47,214 bases of DNA from Oscillatoriales cyanobacterium Centralia_MAG_596 (GTDB taxonomy: Bacteria; Cyanobacteriota; Cyanobacteriia; Leptolyngbyales; Leptolyngbyaceae). The stretch covers positions 1-47,214 of the forward strand of contig JAJPKC010000462.1 in assembly GCA_021323955.1 (NCBI GenBank), in the 5' to 3' direction. Under the pieces are notes generated by a model, which worked only from the letters and a program-made list of their open reading frames with translations, searched no databases and had not been told where the DNA came from. This document shows positions 34,853 to 42,889 of the stretch, in pieces; position 1 is the stretch's first letter; each line of letters opens with the position of its first letter. The position numbers and the translations under genes are program-made.

Positions 34853-36661
34853 ATGACCTCTGAGTTTTCGCAGTCTAATCCGCCCACTGCTGCGCCACCG
34901 TGGAAAGTGGGTCTAGCTGGATCGCTGTCGTTATCTACCTTTTTAGCGGTCGGTGTGGCGCAAGCAAAACCAATACCAGATGCACCGCACGATCGCGCGC
35001 CGCGATCGCTGCCCCAGGTGTTGGCCCAGTCACCCAATCGCCTGGCTGATGCCAGCGCGGGTCGTCAGGCCTCTTTGCAGCCGTCAGATACGGCCATTGC
35101 AGCACGGTCGATTGCTCCACCGCAGCTAATCCCGGCGATCGAATCAACCCGTGGTTATGCCAGTGAGGATGATTTGATTCAGCGGGTTACTGGCAGGGCG
35201 ACTGTAGCGCCAGCAAAACCCGTACGGACAAAAACACCGGCGTTTCTGCCGCCATCCTCTGGGACAGCGACCGACAAACGAACTGGGCCAGCCGCGACGG
35301 CAACAGCACCCCAGAAGACGCCGTTTTTGATCACAGCAGGAACCAATTCTGATTTAGATCTGAAGCTCTTTGCCCCGCCGACCCCAGGGGGCTGTGGCGC
35401 GTCTATTTGCGACGATGGGCAGTTGCCAGTTCCCTCCTTACCGCCCTACCGTGTCCAGTTCCCGGCGATGGCTCAGTTAACGCCGCCACCGCCCTATTCG
35501 ACCCTGCCCACTACGGGACTACCGGGTGAAGCCCTGCCGACTGATGCGACCGCTACTGACCCGACGTTGATGCCGATCAACAGTAGCCCTTCCAGCATTC
35601 AGCCGCCCGCATTCCGCACTGCCTCACCTACCCCATTGCTGACGCCTCGACGCACGCTCTTACGGACAACAGCGCTTACCGATCCGTCAATTAAGCTGCA
35701 AGGGGTTTATCTGTATCAGGGGGATGCATCCTCTGCCCGTGCGCGTCTGTCAATTTCCTATCCGTTGACACCGCATTTGCTGTTTGGTGCAACCTTTGAC
35801 CTGACAGACGGTAATGCGTTTGCTGACTCCCAGACGCAAGGGTTTAACGTTAACGAGCTATATTTAGCGGCGTCGTTGCCGGAACTGCCGAATCTCAGAT
35901 TTGTGGTTGGGCAGCTAGACCTGACCTCCTATTTCGATCGCAACAGTTTTGCCAAAGACGGTGCGACCCATTTCTTCAACACAGTCTTCCAGACCAATCC
36001 GGCGTTAAGTGCAACCGGCATCGCGTCTCGTCCCGGCGCGCTGGTGAACTGGACGCTGACTGACAACATTGATGCCAGAGCCGCCGTGTTTTCGTCGTCG
36101 CGCAATCTGGGTGATTTTTCCCTGGATGGCTTTGCGGGTGAAGTCGGTATCCGCTACGGCAACGCCATTATTCGCGGTACCTATGCAACCGATCGGGATG
36201 CCGGGTCGCGGGATGGCTTTCGGGAAATCTTTCAGATTGACCGTGGCAATGGCATTACAGGAACCTTAAAGGGCGATCGCGAAGAAGCCTACGGCATCAA
36301 CGGTGAGCTATTTGTACCGCAGTGGAAGATGGGACTTTTCGTTCGCTACGGGCGCTACAACAACGATGCGCTCAATCGTAGTGCCGAAACCTATAGCCTG
36401 GGCATGAACTTTCTGGACATCTTTGCCCCGGACGATCGCCTCGGTCTGGCCTACGGTCGTGGGCTGTCCAACGACACGCTACGGCGGCAGATTGGCGACA
36501 AGCTGCCTGATGTTCTGGAGTTGTTTTACGACTTCCGATTTCTGCCGAACTTGCGGCTTGGTTTCTCCATTCAGGAACGCAATGAGTTTTCTGAAATTGT
36601 TGCGGGGGTGCGGCTCAAAACCGAGTTTGACGTGACGCCGAAGGGCAAGCTCGTCCAGTAA
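34853..36661 (+). CDS. OprB-like outer-membrane beta-barrel protein, first gene of cellulose operon
   Basis: ATG 34853 gives MTSEFSQSN, then a hydrophobic stretch (VGLAGSLSLSTFLAVGVAQA) with an AQA-type signal peptidase site. The track's TTG 34805 adds only an unlikely 16 residues. Residues about 45-280 of the mature region are Pro/Ala/Thr-rich and probably disordered, with two Cys (GGCGASICDD) that could form a disulfide. The last 310 residues are amphipathic beta strands like carbohydrate porin OprB (LRFVVGQLDLTSYFDRNSFAKDGATHFFN and a final VLELFYDFRFLPNLRLGFSIQ). The usual SLH anchor is absent. It likely forms the outer-membrane exit for cellulose. TPR and cellulose genes follow. Confidence 0.82.
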   Translation: MTSEFSQSNPPTAAPPWKVGLAGSLSLSTFLAVGVAQAKPIPDAPHDRAPRSLPQVLAQSPNRLADASAGRQASLQPSDTAIAARSIAPPQLIPAIESTRGYASEDDLIQRVTGRATVAPAKPVRTKTPAFLPPSSGTATDKRTGPAATATAPQKTPFLITAGTNSDLDLKLFAPPTPGGCGASICDDGQLPVPSLPPYRVQFPAMAQLTPPPPYSTLPTTGLPGEALPTDATATDPTLMPINSSPSSIQPPAFRTASPTPLLTPRRTLLRTTALTDPSIKLQGVYLYQGDASSARARLSISYPLTPHLLFGATFDLTDGNAFADSQTQGFNVNELYLAASLPELPNLRFVVGQLDLTSYFDRNSFAKDGATHFFNTVFQTNPALSATGIASRPGALVNWTLTDNIDARAAVFSSSRNLGDFSLDGFAGEVGIRYGNAIIRGTYATDRDAGSRDGFREIFQIDRGNGITGTLKGDREEAYGINGELFVPQWKMGLFVRYGRYNNDALNRSAETYSLGMNFLDIFAPDDRLGLAYGRGLSNDTLRRQIGDKLPDVLELFYDFRFLPNLRLGFSIQERNEFSEIVAGVRLKTEFDVTPKGKLVQ

Positions 36662-36710
36662 ACCTGATCCGAATTCGACCACAACTATTGCAGTGAGACT
36701 GGTGTAACTC

Positions 36711-39029
36711 ATGTTTCAGGGTAAGCGAACAAAACAACAGCTCAGTGCCATTTGCCTGACCGGACTATTAGCCGGGATCCCACTGGTGCAGCCGCTTGGG
36801 GTGCCCGTGGCTCAAGCCCAGATGGCTGTACCCGCGATTGTCCGCCAGGGCTTTACTCAACTGGCGCAGGGACTGGTAAACGATGCGATCGCCACGTTTC
36901 AGAGTGCCATTCGCCAGTATCCCGATGTGATTGAGGCCAAGCTGGGGCTGGCGATCGCCTATCGGCGGGCAGGACGGGATGCTGACGCCTGGCAGACCTA
37001 TCAGCAGGTGTTGGCGCAAGACCCCAATAATCAACTGGCGCTGAAAACAGTTGGTGTCCTGGGTGGGTTTCGCCCTGAGTGGCAGCAAAAGGGCGTTGAA
37101 GCTCTGACCACGTTGCTCACGCTTAACCCCAATGATGGGGAGGCGCGATCGCAGCGAGCGTTGCTGTACGGCTATCAGGGACAATTTGCGGCAGCGCTGG
37201 CTGATTACCAGATTGTATTGCAGCGAAACCCCACTCCAGAAGCACTTCTGGGCGCAGCGCAGGTCTACACCTACAGCGGTAATTACGCGCAGGGGTTGGA
37301 TCTTTTTAATCGCTATCAGTCCACGGGACGATCCGTGAGTGGCACGGCGGCCATTGCCTACGCGCGCGCGCTGCGTGGAACGGGCAATGCCGCGCAGGCG
37401 ATTCAAATCCTGCAGGCCCAGCTTCCTCGCCAGCTGAACGCCACCGCGATTCAAATGCGATCGGAACTGTCCCAGGCCTATCTGGACAATCACCAGCCAA
37501 CCGAAGCACTGGCCGTGCTGGATCCCCTGCGTGGGCGCTCCGATGCGCGTCTGGCGCTGGCACGGGCACTGAACGAAATCGGGCAGCGCCAAAATCTTCC
37601 AACCTTGCTCAATGACGCGGCTGGGCTGTACCAACAGGCGCTCAGCAGTACTCCCAATCCGTCACCCGTCTTGCTGCGGGAAGCGGCAGATGTGTTGAGT
37701 GGCATTCCGTCGCAGCGTCAAACTGCCCTGCAGATTTATAAACAGCTCGTGCAGCAGCAACCCAACGATCGCGTCCTGGTGCTCCAGACGATGGCACTGG
37801 AAAACCAGCTCGGTCTGCTGTCCAGGGCGGATCTGCGCCGACAGTTGCGATCGCTGCTGCAACCGCTGCCAACCAACCCGGTGGAACAGCAGGCACTCGC
37901 GCGGGTGCTTACGCGCATTGACCCCGACCCCGAACTGCTGCCGATTTATCAAAGTCTGCTGCAGGCAAATGTAAACGAGCCATTTCTCAATTTCCGGCTG
38001 GCGCAACTGCTGATTGAGCGTAATGACCTGGCCGGTGCAAAAGCGGCGATTGCGGCTTATCAGGCAACGTCCGTTGGTGCGGCTGATCAGGCTCCGCAGC
38101 TCTTGCTGGCTGAGATCGAGCGCCGCCAGGGAAATCTGGACGCAGCCGCCCAGCGCTACCAGGCTCTCACCACTGCCAGTACCGCCGATCTGGATGTACA
38201 AGCGGCTGCGCTGCGTGGGTTGGCGGGTATTCGGCTCGCTCAGGGGCGTTCGGGCGATGCGCTCGCCCTGTATGACCAACTTTTGGCCAAAAATCCGCAG
38301 GATCTACAGGTGCAGTTAGGACGAGCCAGTGTGGCCTATCAAGCCGGACGGCTATCGGCAACAGACGCTGAAGCGGTGCTGAATAACTGGCTGCAAGTGC
38401 GATCGCCGAACGATACCCCGCCCGAACTGTATAGCCTGGTTGGCGCACTGCCCGCTTCGCCGCAGCGAGAAGCGCTGTATTCACGACTGATTGAGGCCGA
38501 TCCCACCAATGTCCAGGTGCAGGTGCGTCTGGTACAGGTGCTGGCGCAGCGTGACCCGTATCGGGCGCAGGCCCAAGTGAATCAGCTCCTTGCCCGTGTG
38601 CGAGCAGCCGCGCCCGATCGCGACAACGTGGGGCTTTACTTCCTGCAGGGACAGCTAGCGCAGGCATTAGGCAACCTGGATCAAGCTGGGGCCGCCTACC
38701 AGTCAATTTTGGCGCGGCAGCCGGATAATGCTGATGCTCTGGCGGCATTGGGTGGTATTCGCTTTCAGCAGCGCCGGTTTGACTCTGCCAATGATCTGTA
38801 CGCGCAGGTACTCACCTACAGACCTGACGATGTGGATGCCCGGAAATCTCTAGCCGAGTTATCAGCGGCTCAGGGCAATTCGCTGGAGGCCATTCAGCAG
38901 TTTGAACAGATCCAACTTCAACAAAGCGCAACAGGCAGTGTTGATCCGGCTCTATCGCAACGGGTGCAGAAAATTCAGGAAGGCTTTCTCCAGCAGCGGG
39001 GGTTTCAACCCTACTGGGAGCGCTATTAA
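36711..39029 (+). CDS. Exported TPR protein, BcsC-like without the barrel
   Basis: The 772-residue protein has a signal peptide (about 1-37; LTGLLAGIPLVQPLGVPVAQAQ) and then tetratricopeptide repeats over nearly its whole length, for example GLVNDAIATFQSAIRQYPDVIEAKLGLAIAYRRAG and LDQAGAAYQSILARQPDNADALAALGGIRFQQ. It ends GFQPYWERY. In proteobacterial BcsC the periplasmic TPR superhelix continues into an outer-membrane barrel, which is missing here. The preceding gene encodes a separate barrel, so the two may act as a split BcsC. The gap to the barrel gene is 49 nt and to the cellulase 87 nt, all on one strand. Confidence 0.9.
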   Translation: MFQGKRTKQQLSAICLTGLLAGIPLVQPLGVPVAQAQMAVPAIVRQGFTQLAQGLVNDAIATFQSAIRQYPDVIEAKLGLAIAYRRAGRDADAWQTYQQVLAQDPNNQLALKTVGVLGGFRPEWQQKGVEALTTLLTLNPNDGEARSQRALLYGYQGQFAAALADYQIVLQRNPTPEALLGAAQVYTYSGNYAQGLDLFNRYQSTGRSVSGTAAIAYARALRGTGNAAQAIQILQAQLPRQLNATAIQMRSELSQAYLDNHQPTEALAVLDPLRGRSDARLALARALNEIGQRQNLPTLLNDAAGLYQQALSSTPNPSPVLLREAADVLSGIPSQRQTALQIYKQLVQQQPNDRVLVLQTMALENQLGLLSRADLRRQLRSLLQPLPTNPVEQQALARVLTRIDPDPELLPIYQSLLQANVNEPFLNFRLAQLLIERNDLAGAKAAIAAYQATSVGAADQAPQLLLAEIERRQGNLDAAAQRYQALTTASTADLDVQAAALRGLAGIRLAQGRSGDALALYDQLLAKNPQDLQVQLGRASVAYQAGRLSATDAEAVLNNWLQVRSPNDTPPELYSLVGALPASPQREALYSRLIEADPTNVQVQVRLVQVLAQRDPYRAQAQVNQLLARVRAAAPDRDNVGLYFLQGQLAQALGNLDQAGAAYQSILARQPDNADALAALGGIRFQQRRFDSANDLYAQVLTYRPDDVDARKSLAELSAAQGNSLEAIQQFEQIQLQQSATGSVDPALSQRVQKIQEGFLQQRGFQPYWERY

Positions 39030-39116
39030 CTCTCCTTGACATTCAACCAGTGATGGCGGCGATCGCAACGATTTTTGCAGCGCAGAAATCGCATTTTGCA
39101 TGAGGTCTATTGAGTA

Positions 39117-40367
39117 ATGCGGCTGACTTTTCCTGTTCTACGAATTGTGGTTGGGCTAATCCTCCTGTCGTGTGCGATCGGGGGGTGCCGTGATCATGCG
39201 TCTTCCCAGGCGCAGAATGTCCCCGTTCCGCAGGGGACATCGATCGCTGCTGTGACTGCTCCGATGCCTCCTGGCGTTGCGTCTGAACTGTTGCAGCAAA
39301 GCTGGAATGCCTATCGCCAGCGTTTCATCCAGCCCGATGGACGGGTGATTGATTGGGAAGCCAACGGGCGATCGACCTCGGAAGGTCAGGCGTACGCCAT
39401 GCTGCGATCGGTCTTGATTGACGACCCTCAGACCTTTGGCCGCACGCTGGACTGGGCCGAGAAAAATTTGCGGCGGACGGTGAACGGTAAGCCATCGGAT
39501 ACTCTCTGGGCGTGGCAATGGGGGCCTGATGCCAAAAAGAACTGGGGCATTCTGGATCGCAATTTTGCCAGCGATGCGGATGTGGACGCGATCACGGCGC
39601 TAATCTTGGCCAGTCGCCGCTGGCAACGGCCAGACTACCTGCGTTTGGCCCAAACGAAGCTGCGCGACCTCTGGCTGCTCGCAACGGTGCCGATCGGGGA
39701 TCAGCGCTATCTTTTGCCGGGGCCGAGTGAGGCGTTTCAGCAGCCCGATCGACTCGTGCTAAATCCGTCCTATTTTTCACCCGCCGCGTTTCGGCTGTTT
39801 GCCCAGGTCGATCGCGCCCACGACTGGCTCCGTTTAATCGACAGTAGCTACCAGGCACTCGAAAAATCGGCTGCCCTCTCGGCAGTCAGCCTGCCAAGTG
39901 ATTGGGTGGCACTCGATGGGAAGACGGGGCAGTTCATTGAACTGACTGAGCCGGGGCCGCTCGTCAGTCGCTACGGGTTTGATGCCTACCGGGTATGGTG
40001 GCGAATTGCCCTGGATGGAGCCTGGTTTGGTGAGCCGAGAGCGCGGGATTACCTCCAGCGGCATCTCGGTAATTTGCAGCAGCAGTGGCGATCGCAACAA
40101 GCGATTCCCGCCCAGATCGATTTGCGGGGCAACAAGGCGGCCAGCTACGAAGCCACGGCTCAGTACGGCACGCTATATGCCGCGTTTCGCCTGATTGATC
40201 CAAATACGGCTGAAGAACTTTATCAAAGGAAATTGCTGACCCAGTATCGCAACGGTATCTGGGATAACGACTCGGCCTATTACAGCCAAAATTTGGTCTG
40301 GCTGGGGCTGTTCCCCCCATCGACCGTCTCTGCCAAACTCCTGCAACCTGCTAACGTTACCCAATAA
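39117..40367 (+). CDS. bcsZ: Periplasmic GH8 endoglucanase, BcsZ-like lipoprotein
   Basis: Glycoside hydrolase family 8 cellulases trim nascent beta-1,4-glucan in Bcs systems. The conserved TSEGQAYAML carries the general-acid Glu89. NFASDADVDAITALILASRRW contains the conserved Asp of the substrate-binding loop, and the (alpha/alpha)6 helices run through YEATAQYGTLYAAFRLI. The N-terminus has a hydrophobic helix and IGGC (Cys24), a plausible lipobox, so it may be membrane-tethered, unlike soluble E. coli BcsZ. At 416 residues it is slightly longer than the E. coli enzyme. It ends 8 nt before bcsB, supporting one transcript. Confidence 0.92.
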   Translation: MRLTFPVLRIVVGLILLSCAIGGCRDHASSQAQNVPVPQGTSIAAVTAPMPPGVASELLQQSWNAYRQRFIQPDGRVIDWEANGRSTSEGQAYAMLRSVLIDDPQTFGRTLDWAEKNLRRTVNGKPSDTLWAWQWGPDAKKNWGILDRNFASDADVDAITALILASRRWQRPDYLRLAQTKLRDLWLLATVPIGDQRYLLPGPSEAFQQPDRLVLNPSYFSPAAFRLFAQVDRAHDWLRLIDSSYQALEKSAALSAVSLPSDWVALDGKTGQFIELTEPGPLVSRYGFDAYRVWWRIALDGAWFGEPRARDYLQRHLGNLQQQWRSQQAIPAQIDLRGNKAASYEATAQYGTLYAAFRLIDPNTAEELYQRKLLTQYRNGIWDNDSAYYSQNLVWLGLFPPSTVSAKLLQPANVTQ

Positions 40368-40375
40368 CTCTACCT

Positions 40376-42889
40376 ATGAAACGCTTTCCTCATTGGTTCC
40401 GAGTGCACTCGTCGCGATCGCCCAGCCAACGCCCCAAGTCATGGCCTTTGGGCTGGTGGTTGCTACTCTGCTGTAGCGTTTTAATCACTGGGTTGATTGG
40501 CCCCTCGCTGAGTGGGCAATGGGATGAACCTGCCGTGGCTCAATCGTCTAACGTGCAGAAGCAGGAAGACCAGGTCATTCGGAACTTTACATTGCCCAAA
40601 GCGCCCAGCGAAGCACCCGTCTATCGTCCGGCTCCACCGCCAGCGCCTGCCCCGGTGGAAGAAGCCCCACCGCAGGCTGCGCCAGAGTCCGGTCAGCCCC
40701 CTGCAGAACCGGCAAAAGCCGAGACGAAACCAACGAAACCGACGAAACCGACGACTGACTCGGTGGCCACGAGCCAGTACATTCTGGAGTTTAACCGCAG
40801 TCCGATCGTGGGCAATCGACTGCGACTTCAGGGCGTGTATGCCGAAACTCGACTGGCCTTTACGCGTCCCCGCGATTGGAACCTACAGTCTGCGAAGGCA
40901 TTGATTCGGTTTCAGCACTCGCCAGCGCTGTTGGCCAATCGATCGAATCTGACCGTCCGGGTCAATGGTACGAGTGTGGGCAGTACCCCCCTCAATCGCA
41001 AGCAGTCTCAAATCGGTCAATTCCTGGTAGACATTCCGCCCGCTCTCCTTCAGGATGCCAACGAGATTGCGATCGTGGCGCAGCAAAACACTGACCCAAA
41101 GTGCTCTAACCCCGCGGATCCAATGCTTTGGTCAGAAGTGCTGCCGGACTCCAAACTCTTGTTCAACTATCAGGCGCGATCAATCCCCCTGGATCTGAGC
41201 CGATTCCCCTACCCATTTTTTGACACGCTGGCGCTTGATGCCAGTCGATTGGCTTACATCCGTCCGGCAACCATGAGTGAAACCTGGCTGACGGCAACGG
41301 GCCGCTTTCAGGCTGCAATGGGACGGTTGGCGGACTTTCGCCCGTTGAATACACGCTTTGTGAAAGGGGTCGATGACCTGCAGTGGGACGATCGCCTGAT
41401 TATATTGGGGACACCTGCCGAGCAGCCCATTCTCAAATCACTCAAGCTGCCGTTTGCGATCGCCGATGCACAGATCGTGGATGGGTCAAAAAATGTGCTT
41501 CCGGGTGATGTCGGCGTAGTGATGCTGGCGGCAACGCCGAAGGGCGGCAATTCCATCCTGGTGATCACCGGCAATGGGCCGGAAGGCGTGACCAAAGCCG
41601 CGCAGTTTCTCGTCCAGCCCAAAAATCGTCGCATCGGTTCCGGTCAGGCCATCCTGGTTGATTCGCTGGACGATGTGCCCACACCGCCCGCCCGCCAGTG
41701 GGAACGCGCTTTACCAGACAACAACGCCTTTAAGCTGAGCGACCTGAAAGGTGCTGACAAAGAGCCTTTCAAAGACACGACCGTGCGGGGAACGTCGGCA
41801 CCACCGATCGAGTTTGACTTTCGGGCGCTGCCGGATGACCACTTCACCCGCGGTAGCGCTATGAATCTGGTCTACAGCTATGGGCCGCAGCTCAACCCCC
41901 GGACTTCAGCGGTGGAAGTGTTGCTGGACAATGTCGTGATTGGCGGGAAGCGATTGACCTCAGAAAACGGGGCGACACGAGAATCGTTCAATGTGAATCT
42001 GCCGGAAAACCTCATTACGCCGACCTCCAAGATCGCGATCGCCTTTCGGCTCAACCCACGCGAATCGGGGCAGTGTGGCATCATTACCGATCAGCAGCTT
42101 TGGGGCACCGTACACGCCGAGGACACGAACTTTAAGCTGAACCGGGACAATTCCGTGCAGTTGCCGAACCTGAAACTGCTTCAGGTTGGCTACCCCTTTA
42201 CGGCCCCGCAGGATTTGTCCAGTACGGCGATCATCGTTCCCGACACTCCCTCCGAAACGGAACTGCTGACTATGCTGGCATTTAGCGAACGGTTGGGACG
42301 GCTAAGCCAGGCGGATTCGGTCAAGCTGGGTGTTTACACCGCAGGCACCCTGCCCGATGACGTGCGGAAAGACCATAATCTCGTGGGTATCGGTACACGC
42401 GACAAATTCCCGTTTAATGAAGCCTTTGATCCCAAACAAGGATTTGCGCTGGACAGCTTGTTTTCCCGGATCTGGAATCAGCAAAAAATTCAAACGGTGC
42501 CTGATAAAGGCGGCGTAATTAAGGAAGTGCTGTCGCCCTGGAATGGCGATCGTGTCTTGCTGGCGCTCAGTGGGCAGCAGGCCAGCGGCCTCACAACCGT
42601 TAGAGATGTCCTGGACAAAGACCCCTGGTTTTTCCAGGTAAAAGGGGACACCGTGCTCATCAGTGCAAACCCTGAATCGAACTCGGACTTTGATTCCGAT
42701 GCCTATCAGCTTGGTTTTTTACAGCAAGAATCGCTCCATCGGATCGCCAAAACCGATCCACTCACCGCGATTTCCCGATTTCTCCAGGACAACTGGTTCC
42801 TACTGCCAACGGGCATTATCACCATTTGTTTGCTGCTGTACGGCATTGCTCAACTCTACATTAAGCGCATCGCGGGAGAAACGAAATGA
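40376..42889 (+). CDS. bcsB: Cellulose synthase subunit BcsB
   Basis: BcsB is the periplasmic, membrane-anchored partner of BcsA that guides the glucan chain. An N-terminal membrane/signal segment (GWWLLLCCSVLITGLIGP) is followed by a long Pro/Ala/Lys linker (about 70-125, with KPT repeats), then carbohydrate-binding and flavodoxin-like domains in duplicate (LNRSPIVGNRLRLQGVYAE-type start, and ARQWERALPDN joining the halves). A C-terminal membrane anchor follows (WFLLPTGIITICLLLYGIAQLYIKR). At 837 residues it is longer than E. coli BcsB because of the linker. Its TGA overlaps the bcsA ATG (ATGA), so the two are translationally coupled. Confidence 0.93.
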   Translation: MKRFPHWFRVHSSRSPSQRPKSWPLGWWLLLCCSVLITGLIGPSLSGQWDEPAVAQSSNVQKQEDQVIRNFTLPKAPSEAPVYRPAPPPAPAPVEEAPPQAAPESGQPPAEPAKAETKPTKPTKPTTDSVATSQYILEFNRSPIVGNRLRLQGVYAETRLAFTRPRDWNLQSAKALIRFQHSPALLANRSNLTVRVNGTSVGSTPLNRKQSQIGQFLVDIPPALLQDANEIAIVAQQNTDPKCSNPADPMLWSEVLPDSKLLFNYQARSIPLDLSRFPYPFFDTLALDASRLAYIRPATMSETWLTATGRFQAAMGRLADFRPLNTRFVKGVDDLQWDDRLIILGTPAEQPILKSLKLPFAIADAQIVDGSKNVLPGDVGVVMLAATPKGGNSILVITGNGPEGVTKAAQFLVQPKNRRIGSGQAILVDSLDDVPTPPARQWERALPDNNAFKLSDLKGADKEPFKDTTVRGTSAPPIEFDFRALPDDHFTRGSAMNLVYSYGPQLNPRTSAVEVLLDNVVIGGKRLTSENGATRESFNVNLPENLITPTSKIAIAFRLNPRESGQCGIITDQQLWGTVHAEDTNFKLNRDNSVQLPNLKLLQVGYPFTAPQDLSSTAIIVPDTPSETELLTMLAFSERLGRLSQADSVKLGVYTAGTLPDDVRKDHNLVGIGTRDKFPFNEAFDPKQGFALDSLFSRIWNQQKIQTVPDKGGVIKEVLSPWNGDRVLLALSGQQASGLTTVRDVLDKDPWFFQVKGDTVLISANPESNSDFDSDAYQLGFLQQESLHRIAKTDPLTAISRFLQDNWFLLPTGIITICLLLYGIAQLYIKRIAGETK

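Noticed and set aside
36768-37634. 288-aa ORF antisense to the TPR gene
   Set aside because: Long antisense ORFs are expected opposite repetitive, Gln/Ala/Leu-rich TPR coding sequence. No family features.
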